From IMG/VR virus record IMGVR_UViG_3300049830_000133, positions 1 to 35,053 of that record: a DNA stretch of 35,053 bases; one strand, written 5' to 3'. The notes beneath the pieces are model-generated. The model searched no databases, was not told where the DNA came from, and saw only the letters and a program-made list of their open reading frames with translations. Of this stretch, positions 6,115 through 12,589 are shown piece after piece. The translations under genes were made by a program, and so were the position numbers. The first letter of the stretch is position 1. Every line of letters begins with the position of its first letter. This DNA is from a virus.

Positions 6115-6290
6115 TGGACTGGTACCGATCCTCCCGCTTTGTCATGGACAGCGATCCGCCGGGGTTCAGGATTGTGAAGCAGCCGATTGATGACGAGCTG
6201 AAATGGTATGCGCTGTTCAAGGGCAGTGAACTGATCAAGTCGCACCACGACTACCAGATATTGATGGCTGAGGCGGAGAAGCTGGCATGA
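6114..6290 (+). CDS. Small hypothetical protein, 58 aa
   Basis: ATG 6114 shares one base with the helicase stop (TGATG), and the stop overlaps the next ATG (ATGA at 6287-6290). The 58-residue product (MDWYRSSRFVMDSDPPGFRI...) looks like a small beta domain: GFRIVKQPIDDELKWYALFKG, then a helix, YQILMAEAEKLA. From memory, similar ~60-residue proteins of this plan (xKWxALFxGxxLI, short helix) occur in phage replication regions. No function is known. Seamless coupling to both neighbours makes it very likely to be real. Confidence 0.7.
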   Translation: MDWYRSSRFVMDSDPPGFRIVKQPIDDELKWYALFKGSELIKSHHDYQILMAEAEKLA

Positions 6291-6490
6291 AGGTTAAGTA
6301 TTTCACCGCCGGACAGTTCTATTGCGGCGAGTGCTGGCAGCCCCTTGCGCAGAAAGGCAGGCCAGACAGGCGCACGAATTCAGTCACTATGTATTGCGGC
6401 AGCTATTACCGATGCAGCCAGCATCGAGTGCTGATTAAAGTCTCTGTCACCATGCAGGCCGCTTATGGCAGCCCGGATGCCGACACATGA
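6287..6490 (+). CDS. Small Cys-rich hypothetical protein, 67 aa
   Basis: A 67-residue protein with C13-x2-C16 (CGEC) and C37/C43 plus nearby histidine (CGSYYRCSQH). This is consistent with one zinc site of the C4 or C3H type. The rest is short beta-strand-like sequence. It overlaps both its neighbours by 4 bp inside the rightward replication operon. A nucleic-acid or protein-binding ribbon is plausible from the cysteine spacing alone; no family is recognised. Confidence 0.65.
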   Translation: MKVKYFTAGQFYCGECWQPLAQKGRPDRRTNSVTMYCGSYYRCSQHRVLIKVSVTMQAAYGSPDADT

Positions 6491-6861
6491 AAGAAAGTGA
6501 CCTCTCCCGCCTGATCCAGATTGAACTGTCAGCCGATGGCGTGCGTCTCTGGCGCTTCGCTGTCGGGAACTATGAACTGGTCGACGGTCGGCGACTGACA
6601 GTGGGCATCCCTGGCATGTCAGACCTGCTAGGGTTCACGCCCGTGACAATCACTCAGGGCATGGTGGGGCAGACGCTGGCCGTATTCACGGCAGTGGAAG
6701 TGAAGCGGCCCGGGGCCTACACGGAAAAGAAACGCCTTGCCGCCCAAGATATGTTCTGTGCGACTGTGCGCCGGTACGGCGGGCTGGCAGGGATAGCCAA
6801 TTCGGTCGAAGAAGCCCGCGTCATTGTCGGGCAGCTCGACTGGCCCGGTACTGAGGGCTAG
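6487..6861 (+). CDS. VRR-NUC domain nuclease, 124 aa
   Basis: A 124-residue, single-domain protein that matches the VRR-NUC plan. It has a helix with E (SDLSRLIQIELS), GIPGMSDLLGFTP containing the catalytic Asp (about D45-D46 region), VFTAVEVKRPGAYTEKKRLA with the E-x-K pair, and a final helix with GGLAGIANSVEEA. The stand-alone VRR-NUC proteins of phages are PD-(D/E)XK nucleases thought to cut branched DNA such as Holliday junctions. Lying between a helicase and a primase, it probably resolves replication or recombination intermediates before packaging. Starts at ATGA overlap. Fold call is strong; junction specificity is family knowledge, not shown here. Confidence 0.88.
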   Translation: MKESDLSRLIQIELSADGVRLWRFAVGNYELVDGRRLTVGIPGMSDLLGFTPVTITQGMVGQTLAVFTAVEVKRPGAYTEKKRLAAQDMFCATVRRYGGLAGIANSVEEARVIVGQLDWPGTEG

Positions 6862-6867
6862 CCGGCA

Positions 6868-9036
6868 GTGGACATTGCAGAATTCGCCAGTACCCTCCTG
6901 GCACAGTCTGAATCACTCCTGCGCGAGTGGTTGCCGGCCGGGAAGCGGGTCGGCTCGGAGTGGCGGTGCGGATCCATTGCGGGCGATCGGGGCGAATCGT
7001 TCAGCGTCAACATGCAGACCGGCGTGTTCTGCGACTTCGCTAACCCGGATATCAAAGGCGGCGACCTCCTAGCCCTGTATGCAGCGCAGCACGGGTTGAA
7101 GCAGGGAGAGGCGGCCAAGCGGTTAGGCTGGACGAACGGCAGCACACGCCCTGTCGTGCCAGCCACTACGAAGCCCGTACAGCCGTCGTGCCAGCCAATC
7201 CCGGCCGATGCACCCCCACTGCCCGGACCCGACCCTGCGGCGGTCTATAGCTACCGGGATGCGGCTGGCATTGAACTGTTCAGGATTGCCCGCTACGAGC
7301 CAGAGGGTGAGCGCAAGTCGTTCAAGCCGTGGACCTGGAGAGGCAAGTGGGTAGCGAAAGCCTATCCCGCCCCACGGCCCCTGTATGGGCTGGAACTGCT
7401 CGGCAGTAAGCCGGTGCTGCTGGTCGAAGGGGAGAAGGCGTGCGACGCCGCCCGCACGCTGCTGGGCCGCGCCTATACGGTCATGACATGGGCGGGCGGG
7501 GCGGCAGCCATCGGCACCGTCGATTGGTCACCCCTCTATGGCCGCACGGTCGATATCTGGCCGGATGCGGATGAAGCGGGCAACAAAGCCGCCGCTGACA
7601 TTGCCGAGAAACTGATCGGGCGGCTAGGCACCGGCCGCTTGCGTGTGCTGGCACAGGACGGGCAGCCGACAGGCTGGGACATTGCCGATGCCGTCGTGGA
7701 TGGCTGGGACATGAAGCGTCTCATTGCCCATATCCGGCGCGAGGGGGACAAGTACATCCGCACGATTGCCGCCCCCCAGGTAGGCAGGCCGCATGACGGG
7801 CAGGCACCGGTTGCGGTGGTCGAGCCGGCAGGGTCAATACGGGCGCAGATAGAATCGCTGGGCCTTCAGTGCAATTCGGGCGGCATTCCATATCCGAACG
7901 AGGACAACGCCGTCCGTATCCTGAGCGGGCATCCCCAATTCGCCGGCAGCTTATGGACTGATTGCTTTGCGCAGAAACTGATGATTGGCGACCGTGCATT
8001 CACGGATGAGGACGCTGTGCGCGCCCTGATCTACATACAGGGGCAGCTTGGCATCCACAAAATCCCCCTGTCAGCCATCGAACGAGCCGCGCCCATTGTC
8101 GGGGCTGCGAATCGGCGCCACCCCGTGCGTGCATGGCTTGAGGGATTGAAGTGGGACGGCGTGCCGCGCCTTGCATCGGTCATGGCCGACGGGTTCGGCA
8201 CCGGACAGAACGAGTACACGGCAGCCGTCGGGCGATGCTGGTTCGGCAGTATGGTCGCCCGTGTCATGCAGCCCGGGTGCAAGGCCGACTATATGCCCGT
8301 GTTCGAAGGCCGGCAGGGGATTAGGAAATCTTCGGCCATGCGCGTGATTGGCGGCCAGTGGTTCATGGAGTCTAACGAGGATCCCATACACAACCGAAAG
8401 GACTTCCTGCAATCCTTGCAAGGCCGCTGGCTGGTCGAAATCCCCGAAATGCACGCCATTGCTGGCAGGGGATCGGGGATCGAGAAAATCAAGTCCATCA
8501 TTTCGACGCAAACCGACTGGTTCCGCGTCCCGTATGGCCGGGGCGTGCAGGAATACCCGCGCCAGTGCATCTTCGCCGGCACCACAAACCAGGACCAGTG
8601 GAACCCGGACCCGACAGGTGGCCGGCGGTTCTGGCCGATTGCATGCGGCGCTATCGAGCTAGGGTATCTGGGGGATCAGCGCGAACAGCTATTCGCTGAA
8701 GCGGTGGCTGTGTACAAACAGACAGGAGATTGGTGGACCGTGCCGGTGGAACTGGCGCTGGCCGAGCAAGACGCACGCCGGGAGCGTGATGCTTGGGAGG
8801 ATTTAATCCTGCCATGGCTATCGAGTAGGCCCCAATCAGATATAACCGTTGCACAGGTCCTCACAGACGTTATCGGCATAGAGCCGGGCCACTGGAAGCA
8901 ACCCGAGCAAAACCGCGTAGCGCGGGCCTTGAGGGCTAACGGGTGGTACCGGCATCGGCTGAATACGGGGGACCGGCCATGGGTCTATCGGAACTCGCGC
9001 AGGAACGAGCCTGTGCAACTGTCAGAGGAATTCTAG
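6868..9036 (+). CDS. Primase-helicase: TOPRIM primase fused to VirE/VapE-type P-loop helicase, 722 aa
   Basis: GTG start 6 bases after the nuclease gene. Residues 1-90 form a primase-type N-terminal domain (CGSIAGDRGESFSVN, FCDFANPDIKGGDLLALY), similar to CHC2-like entry domains but without a full zinc cluster. Residues about 180-290 form a TOPRIM domain: PVLLVEGEKACDAA with E187, and DIWPDADEAG with acidic residues near 229-236. After a linker, residues about 400-720 form the virulence-associated-E-type ATPase: Walker A GRQGIRKSS (481-489), WLVEIPEMHA (521-530), FRVPYGR, GTTNQDQW and TGGRRFWP. It should prime and unwind phage DNA. The Walker A has Arg where most relatives have Gly (GIRKS for GIGKS). 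It is the last gene of the rightward early operon. Confidence 0.9.
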   Translation: MDIAEFASTLLAQSESLLREWLPAGKRVGSEWRCGSIAGDRGESFSVNMQTGVFCDFANPDIKGGDLLALYAAQHGLKQGEAAKRLGWTNGSTRPVVPATTKPVQPSCQPIPADAPPLPGPDPAAVYSYRDAAGIELFRIARYEPEGERKSFKPWTWRGKWVAKAYPAPRPLYGLELLGSKPVLLVEGEKACDAARTLLGRAYTVMTWAGGAAAIGTVDWSPLYGRTVDIWPDADEAGNKAAADIAEKLIGRLGTGRLRVLAQDGQPTGWDIADAVVDGWDMKRLIAHIRREGDKYIRTIAAPQVGRPHDGQAPVAVVEPAGSIRAQIESLGLQCNSGGIPYPNEDNAVRILSGHPQFAGSLWTDCFAQKLMIGDRAFTDEDAVRALIYIQGQLGIHKIPLSAIERAAPIVGAANRRHPVRAWLEGLKWDGVPRLASVMADGFGTGQNEYTAAVGRCWFGSMVARVMQPGCKADYMPVFEGRQGIRKSSAMRVIGGQWFMESNEDPIHNRKDFLQSLQGRWLVEIPEMHAIAGRGSGIEKIKSIISTQTDWFRVPYGRGVQEYPRQCIFAGTTNQDQWNPDPTGGRRFWPIACGAIELGYLGDQREQLFAEAVAVYKQTGDWWTVPVELALAEQDARRERDAWEDLILPWLSSRPQSDITVAQVLTDVIGIEPGHWKQPEQNRVARALRANGWYRHRLNTGDRPWVYRNSRRNEPVQLSEEF

Positions 9037-9051
9037 GGGTTTCCGTCATAC

Positions 9052-9090
9052 AAAAAAAGGCCCGATATCAGGGTGAGTGATAACGGGCCT
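9052..9090 (-). terminator. Rho-independent terminator of the leftward accessory operon
   Basis: Read leftward, a 13-bp stem with one mismatch (AGGCCCGTTATCA pairing with TGATATCGGGCCT; arms 9078-9090 and 9058-9070) encloses a 7-nt loop and is followed by eight T (9058-9051 region). On the plus strand no T run follows, so it acts mainly on leftward transcripts. It separates two converging operons. Confidence 0.85.
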
Positions 9091-9123
9091 GTAAAAGCCA
9101 GTCCGGTCTAGAGACTGGCGAGG

Positions 9124-9390
9124 CTACCTATAATTACCGTTGTGACCGTCGATGATCTGCACCTGTCCTGGCAGATCAGCCAATGCCGCACGGGCATCTA
9201 TCAGTGCGGGGTTAGTCTGGCCAGCCTGCCACGACTGCGGGTCAAGGTCGCGAAGCATGCACTCCACGCGCTCAAGCTGTTCAACGCACTGGCGTAGAGC
9301 TGCTATGCAGCGAATGACGCGCGGATCCTGCAATGGCGACTGTATCCGGCGCAGCTCAGCCAGGAATAGCTCGCGTGCTTCGGTAGTCAT
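9124..9390 (-). CDS. Hypothetical helical protein, 88 aa
   Basis: The last gene of the leftward accessory operon; its stop lies 34 bp before the terminator. The 88-residue product (MTTEARELFLAELRRIQSPL...) is mainly amphipathic helix with a Leu/Glu/Arg-rich middle (CIAALRQCVEQLERVECMLR), which could form a short coiled coil. It starts in an ATGA overlap with the Ala-rich gene. No catalytic motif or membrane segment is present, and no family is recognised. Confidence 0.7.
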   Translation of the reverse strand: MTTEARELFLAELRRIQSPLQDPRVIRCIAALRQCVEQLERVECMLRDLDPQSWQAGQTNPALIDARAALADLPGQVQIIDGHNGNYR

Positions 9391-9908
9391 GACACAACCT
9401 CCAGAAACCTAGCGCGCTGAGCGGCCCGAGCAGCGGCCAAAGCAGCGTCCCCAGCAGCGTCCCCTTCCCCAGCAGCGGCACAAGCAGCGGCCCGAGCAGC
9501 GTCCCCAGCAGCGTCCCAAGCAGCAGCGGCACAAGCAGCGTCCCCAGCAGCGTCCCAAGCAGCAGCGGCACAAGCAGCAGCGGCACAAGCAGCGGCCAAT
9601 TCACTTCCCGTCGCATCACCGTTAGCGAACCGTTCCGCCACATCGAGCGCGGCAATAGAGCAGGCATCCGTCATCAGGTGCTGGACCTGTCGGGCGCACC
9701 AGACAGCGAACAAGCGCCATTCCTTATCATGCCCAGGCTCGCAACGCATCGCCCACAACGCATCATCCAGCCCATTACTTTCAAGGATGACGGCATACGG
9801 CAACGGCTCATCATCAGGACCGGTTTTGTTGAGATGCGCCAACAGTTTCTGCCAGCCGTCTGTACAGGGGTTGTGAGCGCGTATCCGGTTCAGTGTCGTT
9901 GTGATCAT
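9387..9908 (-). CDS. Phage protein with Ala-rich tandem-repeat C-terminus, 173 aa
   Basis: I place the start at ATG 9908, which overlaps the upstream stop (ATGA); a longer frame to 10184 would run through two other genes. Residues 1-110 form a conserved part with DDEPLPYAVILESNGLDDAL and EWRLFAVWCARQVQHL. The C-terminal 60 residues are runs of Ala broken by WDAAGD and CAAA, including two adjacent near-identical 13-residue units. From memory, this N-terminal domain followed by variable AAWDAA-type repeats is a known family in phages and prophages of proteobacteria, with no assigned function. The repeat number probably changes by slippage because the DNA repeat is almost perfect. Likely a helical rod. 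Confidence 0.75.
   Translation of the reverse strand: MITTTLNRIRAHNPCTDGWQKLLAHLNKTGPDDEPLPYAVILESNGLDDALWAMRCEPGHDKEWRLFAVWCARQVQHLMTDACSIAALDVAERFANGDATGSELAAACAAAACAAAAWDAAGDAACAAAAWDAAGDAARAAACAAAGEGDAAGDAALAAARAAQRARFLEVVS
9502..9579. repeat. Tandem repeat, two 39-bp units (38/39 identical)
   Basis: Units at 9502-9540 and 9541-9579 differ only at the last base. They sit in a wider GCAGCG/CCAGCAG-rich tract (about 9420-9600) that codes on the minus strand for the Ala-rich tail of the 173-residue protein. Each unit adds 13 residues in frame, so length changes keep the gene open. Confidence 0.85.
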
Positions 9909-10033
9909 CGTATGGCCCTCCACACATAGTACAGACCAGCAGGGACCAGGAACACCAACAGGCCGGCGATGTACAGCGTGGCCGCAATCACGATGTAATC
10001 GGCACAGTCGAGCGGGGGTGGGGTGGGGTTCAT
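9905..10033 (-). CDS. Small membrane protein, 42 aa
   Basis: ATG at 10033 and TGA at 9905-9907 both sit in ATGA overlaps with the neighbouring genes, which makes this short frame convincing. The product starts MNPTPPPLDCADY and has one long hydrophobic helix (YIVIAATLYIAGLLVFLVPA, then GLYYVW), ending in a short basic tail RAIR. The positive-inside rule predicts the C-terminus in the cytoplasm. Function unknown; it resembles the small inner-membrane peptides often seen in phage accessory operons. Confidence 0.7.
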   Translation of the reverse strand: MNPTPPPLDCADYIVIAATLYIAGLLVFLVPAGLYYVWRAIR

Positions 10034-10239
10034 GACACGCGCTCCCGCGCATTGTCGCGCTCCCACTGTGCCCAATGGGCATCATTGCAAGATACATCAC
10101 GCCCGCCGGCATCCAGTGCATCCGCACGGTCAAAATCCGTGCAAAGCACATAGTGGGCAGGCATGACTCCCAGGAACCGCGCACCCTCGTACGCGGGCGT
10201 ATCAGGGAAGTAAATCAGGTATTCAGTGCGGGCGCTCAT
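10030..10239 (-). CDS. Hypothetical protein, 69 aa
   Basis: A 69-residue product starting MSARTEYLIYFPDTPAYEGA, with 4-bp ATGA overlaps at both ends. The residues before ALDAGGRDVSCND look like a small alpha/beta fold; the tail is polar and charged (WERDNARERVS). I see no motif that names a family. It belongs to the same nine-gene leftward operon as its neighbours. Confidence 0.65.
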   Translation of the reverse strand: MSARTEYLIYFPDTPAYEGARFLGVMPAHYVLCTDFDRADALDAGGRDVSCNDAHWAQWERDNARERVS

Positions 10240-10568
10240 GCGGCCTCCAGTGCATCGTCAATCAGGCTGGTGGCAATCTCCTGCCAGTCGATCAGCCCAA
10301 GCGCGTGGCCGAGTAAATCAGCCATGACGCCAGTCACTTCCGGCCGCTGCTCGTCATGCCACTCTTCCAGCCACTGCGCGAGCTGCTGCGTCGCCGTGTC
10401 CTTGTCATGCCCCGACACGTTGCCGTCGTCGTCCAGTTCCTGATTGGCCTCCAAGAACTCGCGCGCCTGATCGGCCGCGAATTCGCTCGTCCCCTGATCG
10501 TTGTCCATCCAGAGCTTGCAAACCCAAGTCTGGTAGTTCGTCCAGCCGTTGTATTTCTGGTCAGTCAT
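10236..10568 (-). CDS. Conserved NGWTNYQTW-motif protein (DUF7249-like), 110 aa
   Basis: I start at ATG 10568, giving MTDQKYNGWTNYQTWVCKLW, with GAGG upstream; an ATG five codons earlier is possible. The N-terminal NGWTNYxTWxxxLWxDND block is the hallmark of a family found on phages, plasmids and other mobile elements, which I recall as DUF7249. It has no proven function. The rest is acidic and helical (EFLEANQELDDDGNVSGHDK, LIDWQEIATSLIDDALE). A Trp-rich acidic protein like this could be a DNA mimic or host inhibitor, but that is speculation. A strong stem-loop lies directly upstream in the message. Confidence 0.8.
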   Translation of the reverse strand: MTDQKYNGWTNYQTWVCKLWMDNDQGTSEFAADQAREFLEANQELDDDGNVSGHDKDTATQQLAQWLEEWHDEQRPEVTGVMADLLGHALGLIDWQEIATSLIDDALEAA

Positions 10569-10616
10569 GATAGGTTGCCTCATATCGTTTCGGTTATAGA
10601 TCGGGATAGATCGGGC

Positions 10617-10671
10617 GGGCTAGCCACCCCCATTGCACCCTGCTACCAGGATGCAACAGGCGGGTTAGCCC
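10617..10671. other. Long imperfect inverted repeat / RNA stem-loop
   Basis: GGGCTA (10617-10622) pairs with TAGCCC (10666-10671). Nested inside, TTGCACCCTG pairs with CAGGATGCAA around a CTAC loop. The hairpin begins at the stop of the 89-residue gene and ends about 50 bp before the next start in the leftward message. Just beyond it lies a direct repeat AGATCGGG-AT-AGATCGGG. There is no T run on either strand, so it is not a standard terminator. It may protect the message end or control the next gene. Confidence 0.5.
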
Positions 10672-10931
10672 TTGTCCATGATCCGCGTGATGGCGGCGCG
10701 CTCCGCGTCGTCAATTGGCGCAGTCACGCCAGCCGCACGGCGGTACATGTCCCAATTGCGCGAGGCTTCAATGCGCGCCTTGTCTGCAATCATGATGGCA
10801 TTAACGGAACCCTTCGAAAATCCGTTATCAGCCATGTACTCGCGGATGCATTCCGCCTCGTTCCCGCACAGGTCGCGGCACGCCACAATGGCGGTTGCCA
10901 AAGCCTCAATATGTTCCTGCCATGTTTTCAT
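10665..10931 (-). CDS. Hypothetical protein, 88-89 aa
   Basis: I choose ATG 10931 (protein MKTWQEHIEALATAIV) because GGAGG lies 7 nt upstream; a TTG two codons earlier would be too close to that site. The product is helical and cysteine-containing (CRDLCGNEAECIREYMADNG). A middle KGSVNAIMIADKARIE stretch may be part of a helix-turn-helix-like fold. It ends DDAERAAITRIMDKG. No clear family. The strong Shine-Dalgarno and a real gap after it suggest independent translation within the operon. Confidence 0.65.
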   Translation of the reverse strand: MKTWQEHIEALATAIVACRDLCGNEAECIREYMADNGFSKGSVNAIMIADKARIEASRNWDMYRRAAGVTAPIDDAERAAITRIMDKG

Positions 10932-10946
10932 ATCCAATCCTCCAGG

Positions 10947-11147
10947 TTAACGAACGGGATGCAGCCGACTGACAGTCCGGGCCAGCCCGGCAGCGTCAAT
11001 CCAATTGCGTGCCACGGCCAGCCACAGGGCCTTGGAAGGCCGATCACTGGCAGCCCGGGCGCGGGCCATGCAGGCATGGGCGTGGGCGAGGTAGGCCCTA
11101 TAGGGGAGCCGGGCGCAGCCCTGCTGATAGGCCTGATAGCGGCTCAC
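10947..11147 (-). CDS. Small basic phage protein, 66 aa
   Basis: Starts at GTG 11147, which overlaps the upstream stop (GTGA). It reads VSRYQAYQQGCARLPYRAYL and ends with LARTVSRLHPVR. From memory, the block ARLPYRAYLAHAHACMARAR is strongly conserved in a small family of proteobacterial phages. It is basic, Ala/Arg-rich and helical, so nucleic-acid binding is possible. A longer frame from 11201 would overlap its neighbour by over 50 bp and is less likely. Function unknown. Confidence 0.7.
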   Translation of the reverse strand: MSRYQAYQQGCARLPYRAYLAHAHACMARARAASDRPSKALWLAVARNWIDAAGLARTVSRLHPVR

Positions 11148-11347
11148 GCTGCACCCCCATGGCGGGCAACATACCGCCGACACAGTGCAAGCGCGTGGCA
11201 CGCCTTGGGGCGGGCAGTGCGGGTCATATCCTCGCCAAGTTCGTACCAGTAGTCCGAACCATCCGCCAGCCTCACAAGGCGCAACGGTAGCTTGTGGGCA
11301 ATGGCGAACTGGCGAACTGCCACCGGGATACGGCTGGGGGCGCTCAC
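11144..11347 (-). CDS. Hypothetical protein, 67 aa
   Basis: Start at GTG 11347, inside a GTGA overlap with the 24-residue gene upstream. The product (VSAPSRIPVAVRQFAIAHKL...) carries LRLVRLADGSDYWYELGEDM and a basic C-terminal half with ACHALALCRRYVARHGG. The strand-strand-helix pattern could be a tiny DNA-binding fold, but no family is recognised. A longer ATG frame to 11395 exists; I prefer the GTG because it reproduces the junction style of the next gene. Confidence 0.6.
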   Translation of the reverse strand: MSAPSRIPVAVRQFAIAHKLPLRLVRLADGSDYWYELGEDMTRTARPKACHALALCRRYVARHGGAA

Positions 11348-11418
11348 AGGATCACCCTCAAGGCCCGCACAAACGTCAGGCCAGAGATCACACAAAGACC
11401 GAAAATCACGTACGTCAT
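11344..11418 (-). CDS. 24-residue membrane peptide, first gene of the accessory operon
   Basis: ATG 11418 follows GGAGG at 4 nt, and the TGA overlaps the next GTG start. The peptide MTYVIFGLCVISGLTFVRAL-RVIL is almost entirely one hydrophobic helix with a basic end. Strong ribosome site, coupled stop and position about 36 nt behind a good promoter all support it despite its size. It may serve as a coupled leader as well as a membrane peptide. Confidence 0.6.
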   Translation of the reverse strand: MTYVIFGLCVISGLTFVRALRVIL

Positions 11419-11461
11419 ATAGCCTCCATTCCCCAGTCGGGTTATCCGCTGGTGTGGGCGT

Positions 11462-11490
11462 AGTATCGGTCAGTGCTTGCTAGTAGTCAA
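11462..11490 (-). promoter_or_regulatory. Sigma70-type promoter of the leftward accessory operon
   Basis: On the minus strand TTGACT (11490-11485), a 17-bp spacer and GATACT (11467-11462) give 5/6 and 4/6 matches at ideal spacing. Transcription would begin near 11455, leaving a short leader with GGAGG before ATG 11418. It lies between the HTH gene and the nine-gene operon. Confidence 0.7.
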
Positions 11491-11514
11491 GTACTGTTTG
11501 TGAGAATTCGGGAT

Positions 11515-11751
11515 TTATTTCCGCCGACACTGCTCCGCATACTCTTTTGCCATCGCTATGAGCCCGACACACTTCCACCTGTCAGGCACCACGTAGCCAC
11601 CGTAGTAGTTGTTGAACGTGGTCAACGACAGCCCGCAACCCTTCGCAAACTCTCCGCGCCCCATCCCTGGCACGGACACAATCGCCCTGAACTCGTCCAA
11701 AAACTGGTCCGGATAACACGCGTATAGCTCAGTCGAGTACGGCTTCTTCAT
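11515..11751 (-). CDS. Small helix-turn-helix regulator, 78 aa
   Basis: A 78-residue basic protein with GAGG 8 nt before ATG 11751. Residues about 30-55 (GRGEFAKGCGLSLTTFNNYY) fit a helix-turn-helix: a helix, a GCGLS turn, and a recognition helix TTFNNYYGG; a second helical part follows (CVGLIAMAKEYAEQC). It lacks the C-terminal peptidase or dimer domain of CI repressors. It faces away from the terminase genes, and its upstream region is the GGGACA/TGTCCC array, so it is the best local candidate to bind that array. The downstream operon has its own promoter. Whether it represses, activates or both cannot be read from sequence. Confidence 0.7.
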   Translation of the reverse strand: MKKPYSTELYACYPDQFLDEFRAIVSVPGMGRGEFAKGCGLSLTTFNNYYGGYVVPDRWKCVGLIAMAKEYAEQCRRK

Positions 11752-11772
11752 CGGTGATCCTCATAGTGGAAT

Positions 11773-12066
11773 ATTTGTCCGGTATACGAACAAATGTACA
11801 GTAGTTGGATATATCACCTAATTCGACCGTATTCAAGTAGATTTGGGACAGTAGAATCGGGACAAATATCCCACTCGTCTAGGCTGTCCCACTCTGTCCT
11901 CCACTTTGCATGGAGCGTTTTCAACGTACCCCTATAGTTCACGTTTTATGCACTATGGTGCTATCTGTAATTATCAATCTATACTGGGACATACTGGGAC
12001 AGTGGGACAGTTACCGGGAGGTATCAATCAGTTACAGGCATGTCCCAGTCTGTCCCAGTCTGTCCC
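11773..12066. promoter_or_regulatory. Array of GGGACA/TGTCCC sites upstream of TerS
   Basis: Nine perfect cores occur: GGGACA at 11845, 11859, 11986, 11996 and 12004; TGTCCC at 11885, 12041, 12051 and 12061. Degenerate copies are seen at 11776 (TTGTCC), 11868 and 11895. The last six form ACTGGGACA repeats facing TGTCCCAGT repeats across a 31-bp gap, mostly at 10-bp steps, that is, on one DNA face. ATTTGT/ACAAAT (11773-11795) adds an inverted pair near the HTH gene. This is the 350-bp gene-free stretch between the HTH gene and TerS. It may be an operator, a terminase loading site or an origin. Confidence 0.75.
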
Positions 12067-12106
12067 AGTACTGGTGACCGCTGTTTTCCCTGTATGCTGC
12101 CCGCCC

Positions 12107-12589
12107 ATGGACGATGACGACGAGCTACTGGCGGGCCTGCTGGACTTGCCGGCAGTCGGGGCCGACCCTGCCACCCTGGCAGCTCAGGGGGCGACCGTGG
12201 CTGAGATAGCCCGCCGAACGGGCCAGCCCATCGAGTCGGTGACAGCCGCCCTGGTAGCCGCTGGCATTGCGCCTGACAGTGCAGCGCACAAGCTGCGGGC
12301 ATTCGACGCCCTGTACCAGCGTGGGGTTGGCATGACCGTATCGAGCGAGGTCATGACCCGCGGAGGGCCGGTCAGTCTGGACAAGCAGCTGCCCCCTGAT
12401 CCCGCTGCGCTAGCCGCTTACCTGCAAGCCACGATGCCTGACCGGTTCAAGGCCGAACAAGCGCCGGCCTTAGTCCAGTACGTGGTGGCCCTTCCGCCAC
12501 CATCGGCCGATGGCCGCACGTGGCTGGCCGACATTGGTCGGGATGAGTCGGGCAGGGTAGTGGCCACTGTGCCACGTCAGACCGACTAG
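12107..12589 (+). CDS. Probable terminase small subunit, 160 aa
   Basis: A 160-residue acidic protein starting MDDDDELLAGLLDLPAVGAD. It contains a helix-turn-helix of the kind TerS proteins use (GATVAEIARRTGQPIESVTA, then ALVAAG) and a helical middle with DKQLPPDPAALAAYLQATMP-DRF, a YLxxxxPDxF-type segment I associate with small terminases. It lies before TerL with an intervening small gene. I choose ATG 12107; an in-frame ATG 67 codons upstream would translate the repeat array, which is unlikely. There is no Shine-Dalgarno; a TATGCT box ends 8 nt before the ATG, so the message may be leaderless. TerS would bind the phage packaging site, possibly the array just upstream. Confidence 0.65.
   Translation: MDDDDELLAGLLDLPAVGADPATLAAQGATVAEIARRTGQPIESVTAALVAAGIAPDSAAHKLRAFDALYQRGVGMTVSSEVMTRGGPVSLDKQLPPDPAALAAYLQATMPDRFKAEQAPALVQYVVALPPPSADGRTWLADIGRDESGRVVATVPRQTD

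Noticed and set aside
9058-9090. The 9052-9090 stem as a plus-strand terminator for the primase operon
   Set aside because: On the plus strand the stem is followed by GTAAAAGCC with no T run; the T run exists only in the leftward direction.
9356-9667. Leu/Gly/Thr repeat protein on the minus strand in another frame
   Set aside because: Frame shadow of the Ala-rich tandem repeat; the Ala frame has the conserved N-terminal domain and operon overlaps.
9387-10184. 265-codon version of the Ala-rich gene
   Set aside because: It would run across two genes with ATGA junctions; ATG 9908 fits the operon and the conserved N-terminus.
11906-12106. In-frame upstream extension of the TerS gene (67 codons)
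   Set aside because: It would translate the GGGACA/TGTCCC repeat array into low-quality sequence; ATG 12107 gives a normal acidic N-terminus and a usual TerS length.
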